Shown here: piece after piece, positions 60,200-64,000 of the stretch
How the letters are laid out: the number at the start of each line of letters is the position of its first letter
How positions within the stretch are numbered: position 1 is the stretch's first letter
From: Cephalopachus bancanus
Lineage: Eukaryota; Chordata; Mammalia; Primates; Tarsiidae
Direction: 5' to 3'
Assembly (NCBI GenBank): GCA_027257055.1
Contig: JAPVLO010000138.1
Coordinates: 3,844,001-3,908,000, forward strand
DNA: 64,000 bases
Notes under the pieces: model-generated
What the model saw: the letters and a program-made list of their open reading frames with translations, nothing else
Databases searched by the model: none
What the model was told of the DNA's origin: nothing
Program-made: the position numbers and the translations under genes

Positions 60200-61200
60200 G
60201 TGAAAAATCCACACACTCCAACCCAACACGGTGAAGTGAGAATAATAGGCGAGGAAGGAGGGGGAAACGAGTGGCAGCACCGCACACACAAACTGGGGGG
60301 AACCGAACGGCCTGCGCCATGGACCGGGTGGCCGCGGGAAGGGATGAGCGATGCGCTTCTGTTGCTTCGCGCGACACCTCCCACGCTTGATCACGCGATA
60401 TTGGTTCAACGGCCAGAGGGTGCCCTGAGAGATCTGAGCAGGAAGCAGAGCTCTTCGCGTGGGGGCTGTGATGTGGCCGCAGAAACGAGAGCGAATGCTC
60501 CCTGCTGCCACCCCACCCACCGTCGGGGCGTCTCGGCCAGTGCCCGCTCGCCCCTAGGGCCGGGCTCGCTGGTCTCCCAACGACCCCCTCCTTCCTCGCT
60601 CAGCAACCCAGGGAAGATCGGACCCCAACAGCCCGAGCCCGGGGCCGCGGGGCTCAGCCTCCCACCCCCTGGAGCCCGGAGGGGTGGGGAGAGGGCTTCT
60701 TTGTGCGCTCGTGTCCCCGCGCCCGGCTGCCATCGCCGGCTCCCGGGTCGCAGGGGGGTCCCGGGCCACCGGGCAGGGCTGGCAGGCGGGGCCCAGGGGG
60801 ACCCTGGGCCGGGGCCCGCCGCCCGGGTGGCCGAGGAGGGGTGGACGTGGCCCGGCGCTCCCCGCCCTGGGCGGAGGCTGGGGCGAGCGGAGCGCCAGGG
60901 CGCGCGGGGACGGGGACTCCGAGCGGCCGGGGAGACGCGAGGCAAACGCGCGCCCTCTGCCTGTCGCCCGCGCTGCCGGCGCCGGGGAGCGCGTGCGCCT
61001 CGGACCCGCCCGGCCCGGCCCGGCCCGGCGACAGACTCGGACTCGGGATCTGCGACCGCCTCTCTCGTGGCCATCAGTCAGCTTTTTCAGATGGGCGCCC
61101 GGAGGTGGCGTGGTGGCCTTTCCATCCGCGTTCGTGGGTCCCCCAGGTGACAGAGGGACCCCCCAGGTGACAGACGGGGGCGGAGGACACAGGTTCTGCA
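60200..61200. promoter_or_regulatory. second GC-rich island inside intron 1
   Basis: About 1 kb of CpG-dense DNA, 6 kb downstream of exon 1, in AT-rich intron. It contains CCGGC tandem units near 61010-61029 and a duplicated CAGGTGACAG block near 61144-61175. Long open frames on both strands (60131-61150 plus, 60406-61074 minus) have no recognisable domain and are best explained by base composition. It could be an alternative promoter, an enhancer-type CpG island or a noncoding RNA start. Confidence 0.6.
61144..61175. repeat. tandem CAGGTGACAG block
   Basis: CCCCCAGGTGACAGA occurs twice about 21 bp apart. Each copy contains the E-box CAGGTG, recognised by ZEB/Snail and E-protein families. 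Confidence 0.8.
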
Positions 61201-61764
61201 GGGTTCCCGGCAGAACTGAGAAAGCCTCTCAGTTGGGACACACTGGAGTCGCCCGAGACACCCAATAGGTCCAGACATCTGTGGTCTCACCCTACCCCTG
61301 TGCTATTTCTCATCTTTCGGACACTCTCCTCTCCTTGGATCGCTAGGCTAAAAAGAGGAATCCTTTTTCAGTTTTATTTAAAACTTGCCTGCCAATGCCA
61401 CCTGTTAGACCCCTGGTGATTGCTGAAGGAAGGTTCATAAACTTTTCCCCTGTGGCAATCGAAAGCTGTCTGTTTCTTGCCCCAGAGCCCCTCATGGGAC
61501 TGGCACCGTTTTATTAAAACAAGATTTTTCCTTTTCTGATGTTGGGAGTGAAGGAGGAATAGGCCAGAGACGGTTTGGGGCAGCCATGTTGTGGAGGTGG
61601 CCTAGTAGTTGGATGATCTTGATGCTTCTGTCAGAACTTGTTTTTTTAAAAATAATTGTTGAATCCTGTGAATTCCGAGACTAAATATGTCCCCAGTGCC
61701 ATGTTCAATATAGAGATAATAATAGCACAGTGTTCTGCTGGCTAAAAAGATGTTTCCCTTACAT

Positions 61765-61910
61765 TATCATTCACTATTTGTGGGGCCTTACTTAATCATT
61801 AAAGCAGCCCTAAAATAGGCAGCATGACATCACCCGTTGCTACAACTGAGGAAACTGAGGAAACAGACCACAATTAAGCAGTAGCTGAGCCAGAACCTCT
61901 CTGGTCTTCG
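61765..61910 (-). mobile_element. MIR SINE
   Basis: Reverse complement of MIR: 'cattaaagcagccctaaaat', 'caactgaggaaactgaggaa', 'agctgagccagaacctctct'. The only repeat recognised in the sequenced part of intron 1. Confidence 0.7.
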
Positions 61911-64000
61911 TCGTTTGATTTTCACTTCCCATGTTTCCTCCTGTACACAAGTACCTATGAATTAGGAAGGCATCCTTGTATTCAGAAAAAAAGGACTAGC
62001 TTCTCAACCTTAATCCCCATGACTGTACTAATTTGTCTTCTAACTTTGCAAGAATAACAGAAGTACTCAGAATCTTGGAGTGAAAAGTTGAAGGAAACCA
62101 AATGGGTGAAACTGCAAAGTGGCTACACGCTCAAGTTTGATTATCCATGTGGATGGGGGACCCACTAAGAATATAAGTTGAAAGAAATTTGAAGTAGAGC
62201 GAAGAAAATGTCTATGATGCTTTTTCTTCATACGTTCTTACCTCTGTCTTTCCTCACACTCAGACACTCCTTTCCTCATGTTGGAAGAAAGATTTTAGGA
62301 ATTCCATGCACAGAAATTGTGAGGAAATTGTCAATTTAACCAGAATATGATTATTTCGGGTTTTATGTAATAAAAATGAAATGTGAATTAACTATTAGAA
62401 TTGTCATAGAGATCGATAATGGGGAAAATAGGACATGGTCCAAAAAGTAAACTTCAGTCTCTGTGGAAATTTCCCCCATTTAAAAGATAATTTTTAACTA
62501 AAGACGAGAAAGTAAAGTATAGTGATTTATCGTCTCTTTCATAAAAATGCTTATATTCTATTTAACTGGAGGCATAGAGAAAAGGTAGCTAAAACAGGCT
62601 TTTGAAAGGTAGCAAATTAAGTTGGGGGCAATTATATTTTTCATGTGGGTATTTCAGCACATATGTTTTGCATTAATTGCCGCAATAAATTCTGGTAACC
62701 TGGCAAAGAGCAAAAATAGCATATTGATGACATCAGGCTTCCAAAGCAGAAAGCTGCTTCTAGTATCTTGCTTTCTTCACTGTAACATTAAAAAAAAAAA
62801 AAATTCTGATGTGTTATCCGTTATGTTCCCAAAGAGTTATCCAACCTCTTAGGCTATTGGCACATTTTCCATGAGCAACAGTGAAGGGTTAGCAACAAAC
62901 TTTTTTCTCCCTTTTGCTTCTGGAGAATTTAAGTCAATAACTCCTTTCCCTATTATTTGATTTTTTTACATGCCTATATTTGGGTTTGTGGAACTCTCAA
63001 ATCAAGGCAAATGTAAACTTGACTTTAAAAGTTCCAAATTGAGTTATTTTCTTTTAAGACAAAAATCTGGACTGATTACATCGCAGGGCCTCAAAACAGT
63101 TGGAACAAAAAGAGAATTATGGGTTAACATTTATTAATGAGAAATCTGTTTAGTGAATATAGAAATAACTTCATCTTGGAACTTTTATATATTCATTATG
63201 GGGAGGTGAATTTATCTTTTTTCATGTAATAACAAAGATAGATGAATAAATTACAGGTCCAGTAGAATGAAAAACTCTTCACATAAGGTTTAAAATTTGA
63301 CTTTTTGCCTGTGATAAAGTTGACATCCAATCAACATGAAAGTTTAGTTTTTCGTATCGACCTCAGAATGATTAAGGGAAATGAAATGTAACTTGTTAGT
63401 AGGTGACATGTATTTATTTCATGATTTTCAAACCCAACTTAGCGATTAGTAAATGTGTATATACACTATGGAGAGCTATATTCTTTCATTGCATACTATG
63501 GCAGTCTTCCCACTGAGGGGAGGTTAGGCTGGGAAGCCAATCTGCAATTTCTTCCATGTGGATTATCTAACTAATCCTCTGGGTAAGCAAAACACCACTT
63601 GGAGGAAAAGTCCATTTGCAGCACCGTGTGCATGGCACTAATAGCATTGTCTCTTATTTCCACACTGTGAGCAAAATGTTATGGGTAAATACACAACTTT
63701 TGAGCTCACAAGGCATGACATTTTATTTTTTTTTTTTTTGAATTACAAATAGTTGGTAAGAAGAAATAAAAGCAACCATTTGTTTATGTTGTCACTATTG
63801 ACATTTGTTCATTTTCCATAACTGTTCCCTAATCATCTGTAATAGTCAAAGATGGCGTAAAGGCTAGAGTTATATTAAAATGGTGAAAGTTTTTCTCACA
63901 TGTGCCAAGGCTGGTTATGGTAGATTTTATATTTTTACAGAATTTAAGGAATTAGATCCTTATGGAAACAAGAAAGGGAATTAAAATGGGCTTTTTTTTA

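Larger units (their letters stand above)
54138..64000 (+). other. EPHA3: EPHA3 intron 1 (5' part)
   Basis: Begins with a consensus GTGAGC donor; no acceptor with a following EPHA-like exon is seen before the window ends, consistent with a long first intron. Apart from the GC-rich island and one MIR it contains no recognisable transposon. From 54.7 to 59.9 kb it is AT-rich with only short frames. Homopolymer runs occur at 59879-59896 (A), 62790-62802 (A) and 63729-63739 (T). Confidence 0.75.

Noticed and set aside
60131..61150. 339-codon open frame in the intronic island
   Set aside because: Same compositional reason; overlapping long frames exist on the opposite strand, and there is no recognisable family.

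Overview
The window looks like nuclear DNA of a strepsirrhine primate, most probably a lemur. It carries at least a dozen dimeric Alu SINEs ending in GACTCCAACTC plus poly-A, a strepsirrhine-style variant rather than anthropoid AluS or AluY. It also carries several L1 3' ends sharing a GGGGTACAATTCAGGGTTA-like 3' UTR. Older mammalian repeats (L2, MIR, MER5A, L1M) lie beneath them. Species and chromosome cannot be fixed from the sequence alone.

Only one protein-coding exon is well supported: exon 1 of what I identify as EPHA3, an ephrin-A receptor tyrosine kinase, on the + strand at 54050-54137 inside a very GC-rich promoter island (about 53490-54640). The exon ends in a phase-1 splice donor. 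The rest of the window to 64000 is intron 1, with a second, unexplained GC-rich island at about 60200-61200. Everything upstream of about 53.4 kb is 5' intergenic, AT-rich and repeat-laden.

Layout: 1-5.5 kb, AT-rich DNA, an old Alu and a 5'-truncated L1 with a duplicated 3' UTR. 6.2-6.4 kb, a MULE-like MITE. 8-13.5 kb, TG repeats and old L1M/L2/MIR copies. 14-18 kb, three Alus, a lemur-type L1 tail, and an L2 split by an L1. 18-24 kb, old L1s and unique DNA. 24.1-28.3 kb, one old L1M cut up by three Alus and a roughly 740-bp repeat with its own 51-bp VNTR. 28-35 kb, Alus, unique DNA and an L1 tail. 35.1-41.6 kb, a nearly full-length but dead L1 with an Alu inside. 42.5-43.3 kb, another L1 tail. 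47.0-47.9 kb, a mariner that lost its catalytic core. 48.4-52.1 kb, an Alu inside an Alu, L2 pieces and a recent inverted repeat with arms of about 145 bp. 52.1-64 kb, the EPHA3 promoter, exon 1 and intron 1, almost free of young transposons.

No tRNA, rRNA, CRISPR or intact transposase/LINE reading frame was found. The many short open frames are repeats or chance frames. The points most worth following are the GC-shifted EPHA3 signal peptide and its overlapping upstream ORF, the orphan intronic island, the high-identity inverted repeat, and the internally deleted mariner.
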